A DNA stretch of 64,000 bases from Litomosoides sigmodontis (Eukaryota; Nematoda; Chromadorea; Rhabditida; Onchocercidae). The notes below the pieces were generated by a model. The model saw only the letters and a program-made list of their open reading frames with translations. It was not told the DNA's origin and did no database searches. Of the stretch, positions 35,778 through 48,698 are shown piece after piece. Made by a program: the position numbers and the translations under genes. Location: NCBI GenBank assembly GCA_963070105.1, contig OY718803.1, positions 5,748,507 through 5,812,506 of the forward strand, in the 5' to 3' direction. Position 1 is the stretch's first letter. Each line of letters opens with the position of its first letter.

Positions 35778-37037
35778 TCAATAAATTAAAGATTTCTGAT
35801 TTTGCGAAAAATGGATAGAGGGATCTGGTTTCAACCTTTCTACAACATTTCCATCGGCAGTAGCAAAATAAGCCTTCTCGGCAACTCCTATAAAAAGACC
35901 CGTTTCGACAACACCCGGTAATGATATCAGACGCGTATGTAAAGCTGCTAGATCTTTCGTTGTCACATATTTATTTTTTGGAAAATTCCAGTCCAGTATA
36001 AAATTGTTGTTATCCGTAATGAAAGGATCTAACTTCTCCTGACTGTTTGTTCTCAACTCAACTTCCCCGCCTTCTTGACGCTTTATCCAGTTCAAAACCG
36101 GTGCACATCTGCAAAATGAAATTATTAATTTCTGCTATTTTTTAACAGAGCGAAGCTTAACACCATACCTTATATTCATTACCAGTATGCAGTTAACAGA
36201 ACTAAAATAACAAATGAGCCAAAAAGATTGTTTGGACATCAAAATCCGAACCAGCACCACTTAATCAGTAAACAAAATGAATTGAGACCTAATTTGTAAG
36301 ACTCGAGTACCACAAGCAATATGATGATCGTTCCATCCCACCACCTTTTAGGTTATATAGGATGATTAATTATAAACATATCAGAAAAGAATATATATTA
36401 ACATGCCGCATCCAGGACTCAACAGCGCATAAATTGTAATATCGGAAAGCCTACCCAAATGGAACGACTTCAATTGGGATGGGAAAGTTCTTATCGCCCA
36501 GTTTTTCTGACTGCTTACTGGCATCAGCAATAATATAAAACTTCTTGGCACTTGTTTGCACGATTTTTTCCTGAGTTAAGCATCCACCACCACCTGAAGA
36601 ATCATATATCACTTTTGAAAGGTCTCACTTTATACACGCATCGCAGTTTGTGGTGAACTGGAATCACAAATAGAGTGCCACAGAACAACAGCAGTATTTG
36701 CAAATGTGATGAAACCAAATCGTTTACCTTTTATGCAGTTCAGATTAATGTCTACTTCGTCAGCTCCGTCAATATACAAATCTAAATCGAGATTTTTCTC
36801 CAAATCAATTACTTCCAGACCAGAATCTATTAGCCACTGACGAGTTGAGAAGGATGAAGGTACACAGATGATATCCTTTACTGTACCATCGTTTACTTTT
36901 TCAGCTAGAAATTCGACGAAGAATTTAGCCGTGGTACCACTGCCAACACCTATCCGACAGCCACTTTTCACATGTTGTTCACCGGCAGCGTACGCCGCTG
37001 CTCGTTTGGCGAGGTCCAGAGTTGAATGGGTTTTCAT
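35778..37037 (-). CDS. rpia-1: Ribose-5-phosphate isomerase A, 3 exons
   Basis: Interconverts ribose-5-phosphate and ribulose-5-phosphate in the non-oxidative pentose phosphate pathway (cytosol). Exons 37037-36728, 36593-36455 and 36108-35778 give 259 residues. The phosphate loop GVGSGTT is at 30-36. Catalytic-site residues line up with the bacterial enzyme: Asp90 and Asp93 in DGADEVD, Lys103 in KGGGGC, and Glu112 in [39 protein letters not shown] and [10 protein letters not shown] complete the family signature. The chosen ATG lies 6 bases after an unpaired TTACAG acceptor, so a trans-splice or an unseen 5' exon are both possible. The C-terminus extends a few residues beyond the human end. 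Confidence 0.96.
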
Positions 37038-39282
37038 TGAATCCTGTAACTTTAATGAATATCAGCACATAACGTTAATTTCAATGAACTACAATTTGCT
37101 TTGAAAAGTGCCATCATCTCACAATAATTTTACTTTCTGAGTAATTTTTTAGTTCTCCTGCATTTTTCGGGTAGTGCAGTTGTCTGCAGTCATCAGATTC
37201 CTCGATCCCATCACTATACTAACAGGGATGAAACAATATTTCCAGCAAAGTAAAAGAAAGGCCAATACATTAGGGAAATATTTGCAACACTCAGACCCAT
37301 TTTTCTTGCAATATAAAAAAACTTCCACTCCGATCTGTTTCCGATGAATATCATCATTATTACCGAGGTTGCAATTATATTACGAATTCCTAAGTCTCTT
37401 TGAGAGATTCTCTCTCATAAAATTCTATCACATTGAAAGGTTTGAAGATTTATTAAATCAACACCGTTATTCATATTATGAAAACACTTACTTAAAAGTG
37501 AAAAAAGTGAAATAACAGAACAAACCGTGTCAAAAAAGGATGCCATTACAGGTTTGTGAACGAGCAAGTAACAGAATGAAGGTATTTCAGTGTAGCTGTT
37601 TAATGTATAGAGGAAAGCAGAGGTGCTCAGACATCAATCACCACACAGTTCAAAAAGCAAAGGGCCCATAGCACCAGCACTGCTAGCAGTTGACGTTCTG
37701 ACAAACAGATGATAAGCAAATAACCCATTGCAGAGATCATGGAAGTGTGACCTTTCTCCCACATTCATTTTTAATATTCCTTAACAAATTTAATCAAAAT
37801 TCCTAGTAGTTATTTTCAGCAGTAATTAAGTATTCATTGATCAAGGAGAGATTGGCAGTTCACAACCCAACCTTTGCAGAGCATGATTATTTAAAAAAAA
37901 ATATTGCTAAACTTGAAAAAAGAAAGATATGTAGTTCATGACAACACCACATATTCCTCAACAGCATATACGTAATTCCTTGAATCAGTGTTGAAGGAGA
38001 ATTAGGACATCGTTGCAACACTTGCCTTACATTTTGAACCCTCAACATTCCTTCCTTCCATTTCAACATCACGTACATCACAGCGACAGCGGAGATAAAA
38101 TACTGCATAATCTTGGAAATGTATTAATCTTAAGAAACTTATCTCAAGCTATCTTTTACAAACTGCAAATAACCTATGGAAACAGGAGACGATCTAGGAG
38201 ATAGCTGACCTTTAATCAACACTCCATTCCAACAACAGAAGTGATCGATCTTTGGACTATATTTGGTCACTATTTGCACAAATAACGCTATCTCTAGACA
38301 GGAATTAAAACCTGAAAGATTACATGGCTACACAGAAACATGCAGAATAATTTCTGTTAAACAAACGAGCAAACTTGCCGGAGGTTTAGCGAATAGAAGT
38401 ACGCAAGAAAACTGTTTTATCATCTGTCACACACCATCACTAGTAATCATGCACCTATTAATTAACGCAGACACGTCACTGATTCAGGTCTATCAATAAT
38501 GGAGAACAAGAAGCCAGTAGTACTTACAGTGCAGAAGACACACCCCCCACCACCCAATTGCGCTCATGCGCTGTCCGACTGCTTGGCCGTGAAATACAGT
38601 CTGCACCAACCACCAGAATGCATATGTTCCGTCCCCCGGGAAAACACCTCCACTCATGTTCTGGGTCCGACCTGCTTTGTTCTGTTTGAGCATAGCACTT
38701 TATAATGTTGTTGATGTGTGAGAATCCTAACAGACATTTTAAGGAAAAACTCTTGTTGCATCACTTTATTAATGCTTAGACGCATTCTCAACCAGCATTT
38801 GAAATCAACAATATAAGCAAGATCGTTTCCTAAATGTCCGTGAAGAGGTATGACAAAGGCTATCCAAGCTGGACATGTTTCCGAAAAAAATTGCACAATT
38901 TCACAAGCAATAGGTAGGGAAAGCTCAGGTGGTAGGAGTACTTTTTTGTAAGCACATTATACATATACATGTGTGCACTATCACACTGCATAAATAAGTC
39001 CATCTACGTACTGGAAAATGTACAGGCAATGCAAGTATCTGCAATACCGAAATGAATAATGAAACTAAAGTCGCCTACTGCTCCATCAATAAAAACTCAA
39101 CACAACATAAGCTGAAATCTCATAACGCCCTCTGTGCTTCTTTCTCCAAATATATTAATTCTTATCAAGCAAAATGATGCGTCGATTATACAACGTATCG
39201 GACATATCGTAGAATATCTACAACGAAAACAAATAGTAATTTTGAGAATATCCTTAACAAGTATGATAGTGCTCAACGATTA
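37038..39282. other. Intergenic between APC7 3' end and RPIA 5' end
   Basis: Mostly AT-rich. A GC-richer block at about 38518-38693 is open on both strands. On the minus strand it ends in a good GTAAGT donor, but no phase joins it to RPIA. It may be a non-coding first exon or a promoter. No other gene is supported. Confidence 0.4.
37044..37045 (-). promoter_or_regulatory. Unpaired 3' splice site before RPIA ATG (SL trans-splice candidate)
   Basis: AAAGTTACAG ends here, 6 bases upstream of the ATG at 37037. Confidence 0.5.
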
Positions 39283-41917
39283 TTAGATGTTCCGCTCAGT
39301 AACTGGTGTCTGATCACTGTGAGAGATTTGGCTAGTTCTACGTCGTGATGGCCCGCGACAAATAACTGATGGTAGAGACTCTGGAGTGTACATTCCAGGT
39401 ACTATTTCTAACGCATCCATTGCTTTAGCTGCAGTTGTATCGCCATCAACCGCTAATCTACAAACAAACTTGTTGCTGGCCTTATAAACACAGACAACAG
39501 TTACTACTACTTACGCTATCTTCTCATTCCACTTAGATACAAAATATAAGCATTCATCCATTCATCTTAATGCGATCTTTATTCATTTTATATGCTTCTC
39601 TTCCTGCACATGCAGATTTATTTGCATAAAAGTTCTCTATAGATAAAATATCAGTAATAAGACTATGAAAGCTCTACAAATGAAACTATGAACCTAATAT
39701 AGCTTCCCAACCTGTACTGATGGCACGCATCAACTGGACGATTTGTTTTGGTCAAGAAATCACCAAGTAAACGATGAAGTCGGCTATTCACTGTCGTCTA
39801 AAACGCGAAAGAGTAATAATTATTAATTATTTACTTAATATCCTTCCACAGGCAAAGAATTATTCAAAAAATACAGTGAAAGAAAAAGACTAATCTAAAC
39901 TTGTTACAAGAAAAAGTTCACACTTTACCTGCGTCTGCTTCCTCAGTAGCGCAATTGCTTTCTCATAACTTTGTGTTTTGTCGTAAAGCGCCACGAGGAG
40001 GAACACAGCTTCTAATAAATGAGGTGATATCGCTATTGCCTGAAATTAAATCCTTCATAGCTTCATATACAGAGAAACGGTAACATATCAATTAAATAAT
40101 TTAGACCTTCTCCAGAAGTTTCTGCGCGTCCTTCACAGTCGATTCGTCCTTAGCAGCTAAAGTGGCACAGAGGTATAATGCTCGAGCATTGTCTTGGCCA
40201 AGAATGTGTCGACATGTACAAGCAACAACTCGAGCCTGAACCGTACAGATTTTGGTCATATTTTCTTTTGAATTTCTGAGTAACAAAATTATTAGTAGCC
40301 AAAAAACCTTATGCATGATTCTAAAACGTGTATAGCAGCAAATTATTAAATGTTATAATTTATTCTAAGCCAATATTTCGGCTCTCGATACTTCTAAAGA
40401 AACAATAACTTTAAACTATGCTTTCACGAACTTTGAAATCGATGTAGTCAGAGACACAAACAACAGAGTGAACGAAGTAAATAATTCATCGAAATAAGAA
40501 CCTCTTGAGTCTTTTCCTGAAGAAGAAATGCGTGAACCAGAGCTTCATAGAGAGTATAGTTCGCTGGATGAATAACAAGAGCATCGCGCAATTCGGCTAT
40601 GGCATCGTCGAATTTCTTCTTATCCATTAAAATAAGGGCCTTCAGTAATATTGCCATTGGATGTACATGCCAATCTGCCAACTTACACGCCTAAATTGGT
40701 AAGGAGTCTTGAAGTACAGAATCACTGCAAAGTAAAAAAACCTTCTTGTATTTTTTCTCCATAATAAAAGAACACCTTTTCTGTGAAATACAATGCTTTG
40801 TCGTGTCTTTTCTGACATTTAGCAAGAAAAGCATATGCCACCCAAGCTTCGGGCGTTTCTTGCGCGTCCATCAAAGTAGCTGATAGGTTTTCTAAATCTT
40901 TATAGTTTTGTTCCTGAAAAATTTTCCATTTAGATAACAAATATGTCTTTTCACGAAACAGTTCAACGATATCAAGCAGTTTATACGACCTGTGCCAAGA
41001 TAAATGCCAAAATGTCCATTGAGTATGAAGTACTAGGGTCGAGATGATGTGCTCGTCGCAGATAGACAGCCGCCTTCTGGTTCTCCCCAACGATATAGTG
41101 CAACCGTCCTAATTCAATCAATATCCTGAAAATGAATAACTCCTGACTGATAATTTTGCGTAAATCAAAAATGAACAGAATGTTACTTTATGAAAAATTT
41201 AGCGCTCAAACAGAAAATAAAATGTGTTTTCTGATGTAATCAAAATTCCTATAAAGAGTTTGAAAATTACCATAGCCCCCCTCAGTGCAATAAGGGAAAT
41301 GTGGAAGCTCTTAGGGATGATTTACACTTCATTATGTAAGAATTGTTGAAGTCGTTCGGGTTAGGAAAATAAATTTACTTTAAATTTCCTGGTAGCACAC
41401 TAGAGAGCTGAGAAATTGCATCATAATGTTTTTGTTCAGCGACAGCTTCCTGCGCATTAAGCCAAGCCTGAACTGTGCGGCTACGATGAGATGTACAAAC
41501 TCCCTCTTTCAGACCATAACGTACGATACATGACAAAGAGTCAATGGCTTCAGGACATATCTCAACTACTTTCCTGCAAATTCATTTTTCCTGAAGCTAA
41601 GTTCCTACTGTTCGGCTTCTTCCCGCAACCTGCTGAGCAATTCGAAATTAATGAAAATTATATTCTTTTTCACGTAAATCGGACGAAGGCAAATACGGTA
41701 TACTCACTTATGATATAGCATTGCATTTCCCACTGTTTTGACCTTATTGCGACTCGTATAATCACTCGAAGGCACATGGTGTAAACGGGCCAATGCTGAT
41801 ATAATCTAAACCAATTCTATTGACAGTCCCTTCACACAAAAAAGTGGGAGCTTTACTCCATATTTGGAGCGCGAACTCACTATTTATGCTAGAGTGGCAG
41901 TACAGAATTTTTAATTT

Positions 41918-41995
<78 letters not shown>

Positions 41996-42946
41996 AAATT
42001 AAAAATTCTGCACTATATATATATATATATATATGAAAATTAAAAAGATAAAAAATAGATAAAGCAGAAATAAAATATCAGGAACATATGATTTGGTCTA
42101 AAGAACTATATATATATATATATATATCAAATTTTTGCATTGCTGCTGTTCAGCTACTAAACTAGTAACAACGCAGTCATGTTTGTAGATAATAACATGA
42201 CCTCGTTCTAATTTTTCTACTTTTTCTGCATCCTTATGGATATTAAAATATAGTTGTCCCTAAACTTCAATACCCTCAATATCCTGAAGAGTCAAGGAGT
42301 TCCTCACTTCTAAAACTCTCCATTCGACATGACAGGTAATTTTCTCGTCTTTAGAAATAATTGAAAGAAAATACGGAAATTTATCCATATCAATGGTCAA
42401 GAATTCTCGTTTGAGACGGATGAAAACGACTAACTTTAGGAGTCATTTCTTCTTCCACGATACTACCCAAGACACCCATTGCTTCCTCTCGTTTACGTTG
42501 TTTCAACAAGCAGCGATGAAGTCGGTATTTCAGCTCAACTTCAGAAAATTTCTGAAAAATGATTTGATTCAAATAAGTACATACTCTAATCCCTTTTTAC
42601 ATTATTCGCTTCTAAGCAATTACGCAGATATAGATGACATACCAAATCTTTGCTAAGTGACTTTGATACGGCCTTTGCTAATGTAATTGCACGATAAAAA
42701 GCCTGCAATAAGAACTATATACCATTCTTTATTTCAAATTGCAGAAAGAAATAAAGCAGGCCATACCTCCTGGCTCTTAATAAAACAGTCACGCTGATAA
42801 TAGGATTCCGCTACCATTGAAACCACAGTTGCAGCTTGGAGCTTAGTTAACACTTGCTCAGTAAATGACAATTCATACAGCGTAATGACGTCATCGTAAA
42901 GCTCGAGACCGAATAGCTTATTGATATCTTCATCGAAAGAATGCAT
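39283..42946 (-). CDS. ANAPC7: Anaphase-promoting complex subunit 7 (TPR protein), 12 exons
   Basis: APC7 is a tetratricopeptide scaffold at the top of the APC/C arc lamp, the ubiquitin ligase that drives mitotic exit. Exons: 42946-42767, 42702-42643, 42551-42431, 41795-41708, 41573-41379, 41125-40990, 40913-40776, 40690-40502, 40235-40107, 40039-39929, 39797-39712, 39457-39283. Phases close to 535 residues (human about 565-600). Matches to APC7 in order: AMGVLGSIVEEEMTPK, VVEICPEAIDSL, AAVYLRRAHHLDPS, AWVAYAFLAKCQKRHDKAL, LLKALILMDKKKFDDAIAEL, DAQKLLEKAIAISPHLLEAV and RLHRLLGDFLTKTNRPVDA. The TPR fold runs nearly throughout. Intron 3 is 635 bases and carries a (TA)n palindrome. The start at MHSFDED was chosen as the first in-frame ATG. 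CDC16, CDC23 and CDC27 fit less well. Confidence 0.88.
41899..42014. repeat. (TA)n flanked by an inverted repeat, in APC7 intron 3
   Basis: About 72 bases of (TA)n (41921-41992) sit between perfect 18-bp arms, CAGAATTTTTAATTTCCA at 41903-41920 and its reverse complement at 41993-42010. With one mismatch the arms reach 22 bp. A second (TA)n follows at about 42014-42034 and a third at 42107-42127. The whole is a cruciform-prone palindrome. Confidence 0.9.
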
Positions 42947-44321
42947 AACTCGTTGCCTTTTTGGTCCCAACTTGAACGATCAACGCTAAATATATATCAA
43001 TGCTGAAAAAAAAATCCCTCAATCATAGAACATTTTCTGTTCCCTCAACAAAGAACGCACTCGTCTCTTGAATTCAAATGAAACAGCAAACATAAATGAA
43101 GTTTGTGTGCGATGGGACACAGCGGCATATCTTTCGCAATTAAAACAGCTGGTTCCTCATTCTATTTAAGCAAAATCAATGGTCATAACCATTAGACAAT
43201 GAATGCTCATGGGCGATATTCGCGCACATTTTATTTTTTCAACTGGTAAATACAGGAATGATATCTACATCAAAATAAGCAGGCAAGAGATCCAAAGAAT
43301 AACAACAAATATGGATATAAATAACAAATTCAAAAATTTCATGCAGTAAGATGTAAAATGAATTGAAGTCAAACTAAACAGAAGCGAACTTAAAGTGAGG
43401 TAGGAAGATATTAAAAAAAAAACAGGTCGCACAGTCCCAGCACATTCATTGTTAATTTCTGGCGTATCCCACGTACTTCTATCATTCGCGTGTTAAGAAA
43501 CTATGGAAGTGAGTGAAATACGCTGTGAATCACTTATGAATTTACTGGTAGAGACCTAGTTGTACGTTAATTAATACACTAGCGATCCATAGCAAAACAT
43601 ACAACTCGTCCAAATAAATTGTGAATAAAACTATGTTTTAATTATAAAACAAACGAAGTTTATAACAACCAAACTTATGGTTCTTTCGAAAATACAAGAA
43701 GTAAGACTTCACCCGGTGTCCTACTTCTGCAGTGAATTGGACTGTAGCGTATGTTTAACCAGAAATTTTTTTTTCATTGGAGCAGAACTCATGAATTACA
43801 TAAACACCCAGGCAAACACGCAAATAGACGTCATATACAAACACAGTGATGCGATTGATGTAAGGAACTGCAGAAGAAACATGGCATAAACGTATGTGAA
43901 ATGAGTCAGAAGGCGTAATAAATAAAGCAAGCACATTCAAAATTAGACCGAAGAAATTAAGAAGTGTAGGCAAAACCGAGGGAAAACAAAAGGAACAGAA
44001 GACAGCTAATTGTGCCTGATTAAAATAAGGTCATTCAAGAAAAGCGACGTAGCACATCCTTGACATGTGAAGATTAAATTTGAAATTCGGAACGAGCAGT
44101 TGAAGTCAAGAAATTGAAATAAACAGCAATGGCTAGTAAAAAACACATCCGAAGTTGCAATATATGTCCTGCTGTTTTACTTTACATACGAAATGTTAGC
44201 ATGATGATAACCAGCAGAGTGGATCAAATTGTAACACATCCAACCTCCACACCAATAACCAACTCAACAACAAACTTTGCGGTGAAAAGAATAATCTGTA
44301 ACAAGAGAAGATTCCTTAGAT
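42947..44321. other. Intergenic between GINS3 stop and APC7 start
   Basis: 1.4 kb of AT-rich sequence containing the GINS3 3' flank and APC7 upstream region. Frames of 70-80 codons at 43677-44374 lack support. Confidence 0.4.
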
Positions 44322-45269
44322 TCAATCTAAGTAACTACTGTCTCTTTTCCGACAAATGGCTTGTCTCGAATTGAACCAACGGCTGAACTGAAATGCACAA
44401 CTGAATGCTTCTCGGTAAAGCTGTACTTCGGTTGAATCAATTTTTTTTGGCTTTGCGCCTTGATGTAAGGCACAATTTAAAATCCAACCACTACGTTGCA
44501 GAAATGAAAATAACGCTGTCTCGGCGAGTGAACGTCCATCATCATCTGGAAACGTAAGCAATGTATGGACATCCAAAAGTGTCTTGGTCACACCAGACTC
44601 TTGCTGACATCTTGTAGCGACCAAGTGCAGATCGAAAAATAGAGGAGGATCCATTTTCGCCACATAAGCAGAAAACATGGTTCTGAGGTCTTGCATTAAT
44701 GATATTTTAATGCCTCCATAGAATTTTTAAGTGTCGTATTTTATCAAAAAATATCTGTCAATAACAAGTAGGAACAAAGAGCAACCTGGAACTAATTTGA
44801 CAATATGTTTCAAAAGGATGAAGTAGAATTGATTCAAATGCATCACATCCACATGCTCTGGCGCCGCGCGCATGACTTGCATTTGTATGGAACTGAATTC
44901 GACTGGAGGTACAACCTGTACACATCGTTACTTTATGTGCTAGATTTTTGTTTTTATAACAGTTCAAATAGCAAACATACCTTACAGTTGGGTAGAGTAC
45001 TGATCATGAAAAGTGGCAAATCTGCTCGACAGAAACCTCCTTCCATATCTGGTGCTTTTTGCCCAATTAAGTGGAAGATCTCTAAAATTACGAGTGTAAT
45101 TGTGTAGCAACAGCAGTAGCGTTTCTTACAAAAATTAAAAAAAAAACAATCTACCTCGAGGAAGAGGATTTGAAAATAAGCATCTAAGGTTTTGCTTGCA
45201 CGCCAATATATCCTTTATATCATAGTAGTTTTTGTCTACGTCAATAAATGCTGCTTTCGTTCTTTCCAT
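44322..45269 (-). CDS. psf-3: GINS complex subunit 3 (PSF3), 4 exons
   Basis: GINS (Sld5-Psf1-Psf2-Psf3) joins Cdc45 and MCM2-7 as the replicative CMG helicase. Exons 45269-45155, 45081-44981, 44915-44786 and 44713-44322 give 245 residues (human 216). Family features are NYYDIKDILACKQNL near the N-terminus (typical xNYxDIDDIL), ADLPLFMISTL (usual LPLWLA.xL), PVEFSSIQ, RAAPEHVDVMHLNQFYFILLK (usual DP..VxLxxLxPxFYELG) and SLMQDLRTMFSAYVAKM (the ..xLlxxFxxRx helix). Overall divergence is high, so the call rests on order and spacing of these motifs. The long last exon runs to the first TAG; a missed intron near the C-terminus is possible. An unpaired acceptor lies 7 bases upstream of the ATG. Confidence 0.75.
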
Positions 45270-46265
45270 CCTTCCCTATAAGCAAGGCCATACTTTTACA
45301 CGTTACGAATATACTACACTACAATAATATACCACAGTGCTTACTGTCTCCCAAGTCTCCTTGTATATCACGGACACCAAGTCTCATCTTCGCTTCATTT
45401 TATCATATATATGTATATAGGAGGTAAAGTAACGAGCAAAGACCTAAAAACCCCTTTACATATGACTGAACTAGATGTCCTACGTACATTCCAGGAGCAG
45501 AACACTTGCTGAGGCTGAGAAAAACCAATCGATAACTCCGAGTGTTTCTCTCATTATTCGAAAATATGGAAGCACTACCGCTATTTTTCATCTCGTCTTT
45601 CAACTAATTCTAGTTCTTCTGAACCCTTACTTGTCTACATCCGTAAGAGTCACGCACATACTAACAGCACATCATCGTACGTATACTATTGGTGCTTGTA
45701 TATTTAAAATAAAGGATGAATTCGATAGATTTTATTCGACATTCAATAAATCTGTGCATCGCACAGTACAGTAAAATGACAGTAGCAACAGGCACCGTAC
45801 AACTGACAATATGAGTGAAACAAGGATGAACAATATGCGGACGCATAGCAGAATAGAAGGACCAACGCAAACCAATCTGAATCGACTATGCGTAAGGTAG
45901 AAGTGCGCACTTAGCACTTCATACTACCGCCCACTTTAACACCGCTGCTCACCTAGCGCACCACACCGTGCTATACATACCATGCAGAACCACAAAATAC
46001 CTAGTTGACCGTGAAATAGGTTCGAGGAGGGGTAGGACGGGGAAGGATGGTGTTGATGGTGAGATGGCGATACTGCTTTCTTCCTAGGTGACGGCAATTA
46101 CAAAAGGGGTGCTTACTTTAATAGTGGAATTATCCTATTCACTGACTATCAGTTTCCCTCACTGACTAGATCCATACGGGATATTCCCTACCGGAGAGAA
46201 CTCTGTAACGAGATAGGCGAGGAGAAGGGAAAGTAGGTTTGCAGTGATCGATCAGTTCACTGTTT
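45270..46265. other. Intergenic between Ly6-type gene and GINS3
   Basis: GINS3 upstream region and 3' flank of the Ly6-type gene. It includes a G-rich tract on the plus strand at about 46020-46060. No convincing coding frames. Confidence 0.4.
45276..45277 (-). promoter_or_regulatory. Unpaired 3' splice site before GINS3 ATG (SL trans-splice candidate)
   Basis: TTGCTTATAG ends here, 7 bases before the start codon. Confidence 0.45.
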
Positions 46266-47031
46266 TTAGCAGAGCGTTGTGCCTAAAACCAAAATAATTA
46301 TTGCTTATCTCATGGTATAATCACCGTATATTACAAAAATATCTCAGGTGAGGTACGGTTGAGATGCATGTAGAATGCAGAAACCTTTCAATGTTATACC
46401 ATTTATTACTTTATCTAAGGCATCCTGACCTGAGACGAATATGAGGAGCATCACTGGACTGATTTGATTAGCCCACGCACCACCCTTCAAGCTATGTGTT
46501 TCCCTAGATTCCGTCGCAGTGTTGTTAAGCGGCTCCTTAGAACAGCGCGGTATCCTGTCAATTGAATTGCAAAAGTCCGTTTGACACTGGCATCGCAAGA
46601 GGACCGAATTATACGGTATATCGTACTGGTCACAACCTGAAAGATTACGCATATCTGTCAGTAAGACATTGTACTGAAATCCTTCATAGGCTAAGGTGGG
46701 TATTTGTGTAAATTTCTACAAAAAAGAATTCTTCATGAACACAACGATGTAGGTAGTTTGAAAAGCTGCAAATATTACTAGCTTGATTACCATCGAACTG
46801 ATCATCAGTGCATCCAGAAATCCAGAATGGAGATGAACCTTGTACTTCTGCGAAGAAGCAGTGGCTACGATTGCACTTAGTGACATCTGGTTCACAACAA
46901 CTACCAGACGGTATCATCCAACTCTTCTCGGCCACCATCTTACCGTGACAGTACCAACAGTTGAGAGAGGTGATACTAACCAAACAGAATGTACAAATAA
47001 TGAATACGGAAAACGGACGGTGAAAAAACAT
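46266..47031 (-). CDS. Secreted Ly6/uPAR-fold protein, probably GPI-anchored
   Basis: Exon 1 47031-46746, exon 2 46636-46430, and a probable 17-base exon 3 46282-46266, giving about 169 residues. Residues 1-24 are a signal peptide (FSVFIICTFCLVSITSL). The mature part begins NCWYCHGK and has regularly spaced cysteines ending in the CQCQTDFCNS motif that defines three-finger Ly6/uPAR and type-I receptor ectodomains. NCS and NNT sequons are possible glycosylation sites. After a Ser/Thr-rich spacer comes a hydrophobic tail (ISPVMLLIFVSG). With exon 3 the chain stops just after it (TTLC), a GPI signal shape. Without that splice the frame runs on to a stop at 46344 with a polar tail. Nematode Ly6 proteins include ODR-2 and HOT family members; no specific orthologue is assigned. 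Confidence 0.72.
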
Positions 47032-48698
47032 TGAGAGGAAACAACTGGACTAATGAACTCGTTCTGACTTCAGATTATTCAGACTGAAATATTAGTTGAG
47101 AAATAAACCGAACTCACTGATCCAACACTCGGTTCTTATGTCCTCTGAAAGCCAGTTTAATACCACAACTGGGTATGATTCCCTTCCCAAGTGTGCTTGT
47201 GTTCGAATTTCTGTATCCCTCATTCCATATACATTCATAAGTTGGAGGTGTTCTAAGGTGTTCATAACCATCGTTCATGAAGTAATACTATGATAAAAAA
47301 ATGAAGTGCCGTCATCCTTCTTCCCACGCCAATTATTCTGAATTGCACAAGTATGGCAAGTATGTTGTGCGCATACTTAACGATAAGTATTGCGTCTATA
47401 ATCACTGCTGCTAAGCAAACAGTCTAGAAATGCATGTTGTAAAAAAGAAAATTTAGTATAACGAGTAGAGCAGTGAGGGATGGTAAGCAGGTTAAATAGC
47501 GATAGTAGTGCCGTTGGCAATTTAGTTTTTTCAAACACCACTTTCCAAACATTCATCTTGCTCGCTTTTGTTCAGCAACTGGAAAAAAAATTATCTATAA
47601 CACACTTTAAACTCACGCTGCATGTGTACGTGTGCAATTGCAGAAATCACTGCGTGGAGGAAATTGCGCTAGTGCACTTCTATGAGCTGCACAGGTAATG
47701 CGAACCTTTTCAAGACATTTTCATCAAAATAGATGACCGACCGTCCATGTTAACTACAGACTACAGAAATAGCTAAGGTGTTCATAACTATCGTTCATAT
47801 GACAGTGGAATGGACGTGACGAACTTCGTGAAAACAAACAGCATCACAGGAAAACTGTGATATTTTTTGTCACCATACTACTATGCGTACTACTATAGCG
47901 TGCAGACTTTTTATTGCAAAAAAAGCGACCGCAATGGCAACTAACTGGAAAAGCACTCAGATTTCTCACGAATGCTAATAACGCCATTGCCTACTTACAT
48001 AATGCAAACCTCAGTACTCCTTTTTACTGCATAAGGGAAGTAAAGCATTAAATTATGTGAAAAAGCCTAAAGCACACTAATGGAGTATTCTGACCAGCCG
48101 AAATTGAGGAATATTTTGAGCATCATGAAATGCTATCCAGCTTAAACTATTACCATCAAAGTTCTCATTTTACCGTATGCAAGCTTCACTACTCCTGCTT
48201 ACAAAGAAATATGCAAATGTAAATTGAAATGAGGGATCGGATTTCGGAATAAAAAACTGACTTTATCCGTATATTTTCCCCGAGAACATAACTCGGAAGC
48301 AGCTGTTAAGAAATGACATCTTTAAAAAAGCCAATATAAACCTGTAGTCATTCCTATGGTTAACATACAAAAATGGGAATCTCACGAACAAATCCCCAGC
48401 TCTTTAATGTGGTCAAATTTATTTCACGATTCAAACTTGCATACGTCACTACTACTCAAAGACAACAAAATACCAACAGAACATAGAAATTTTATACTGC
48501 GAGAATACTCACATGCCACTGTGACTTGATTTGTATATTTCGACAACACAATATCGTCGATACGTACTTCCAATTTTACAATATAGATCAGGAAGAAAAA
48601 CAGGAAAGGTTGAAAGTGAGGACGAAAACATGAGTGGCTGAGAATCGCAATAACTTTATGTGTTATCAATAATACTATTCTCGGAATTCCCCGAAATT
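47032..48698. other. Intergenic between xpo-2 3' end and Ly6-type gene
   Basis: Frames at 47480-47698 (plus) and 48424-48702 (minus) reach 70-90 codons but lack splice or family support; the latter overlaps the xpo-2 terminal exon. Nothing else was seen. Confidence 0.4.

Noticed and set aside
44786..45081. RhoGAP-like reading of the GINS3 exons
   Set aside because: LPLFMISTL and HLNQFYFILLKHIVKLV superficially resemble GAP helices, but there is no arginine finger, and the N-terminal NYYDIKDIL plus motif order fit PSF3.
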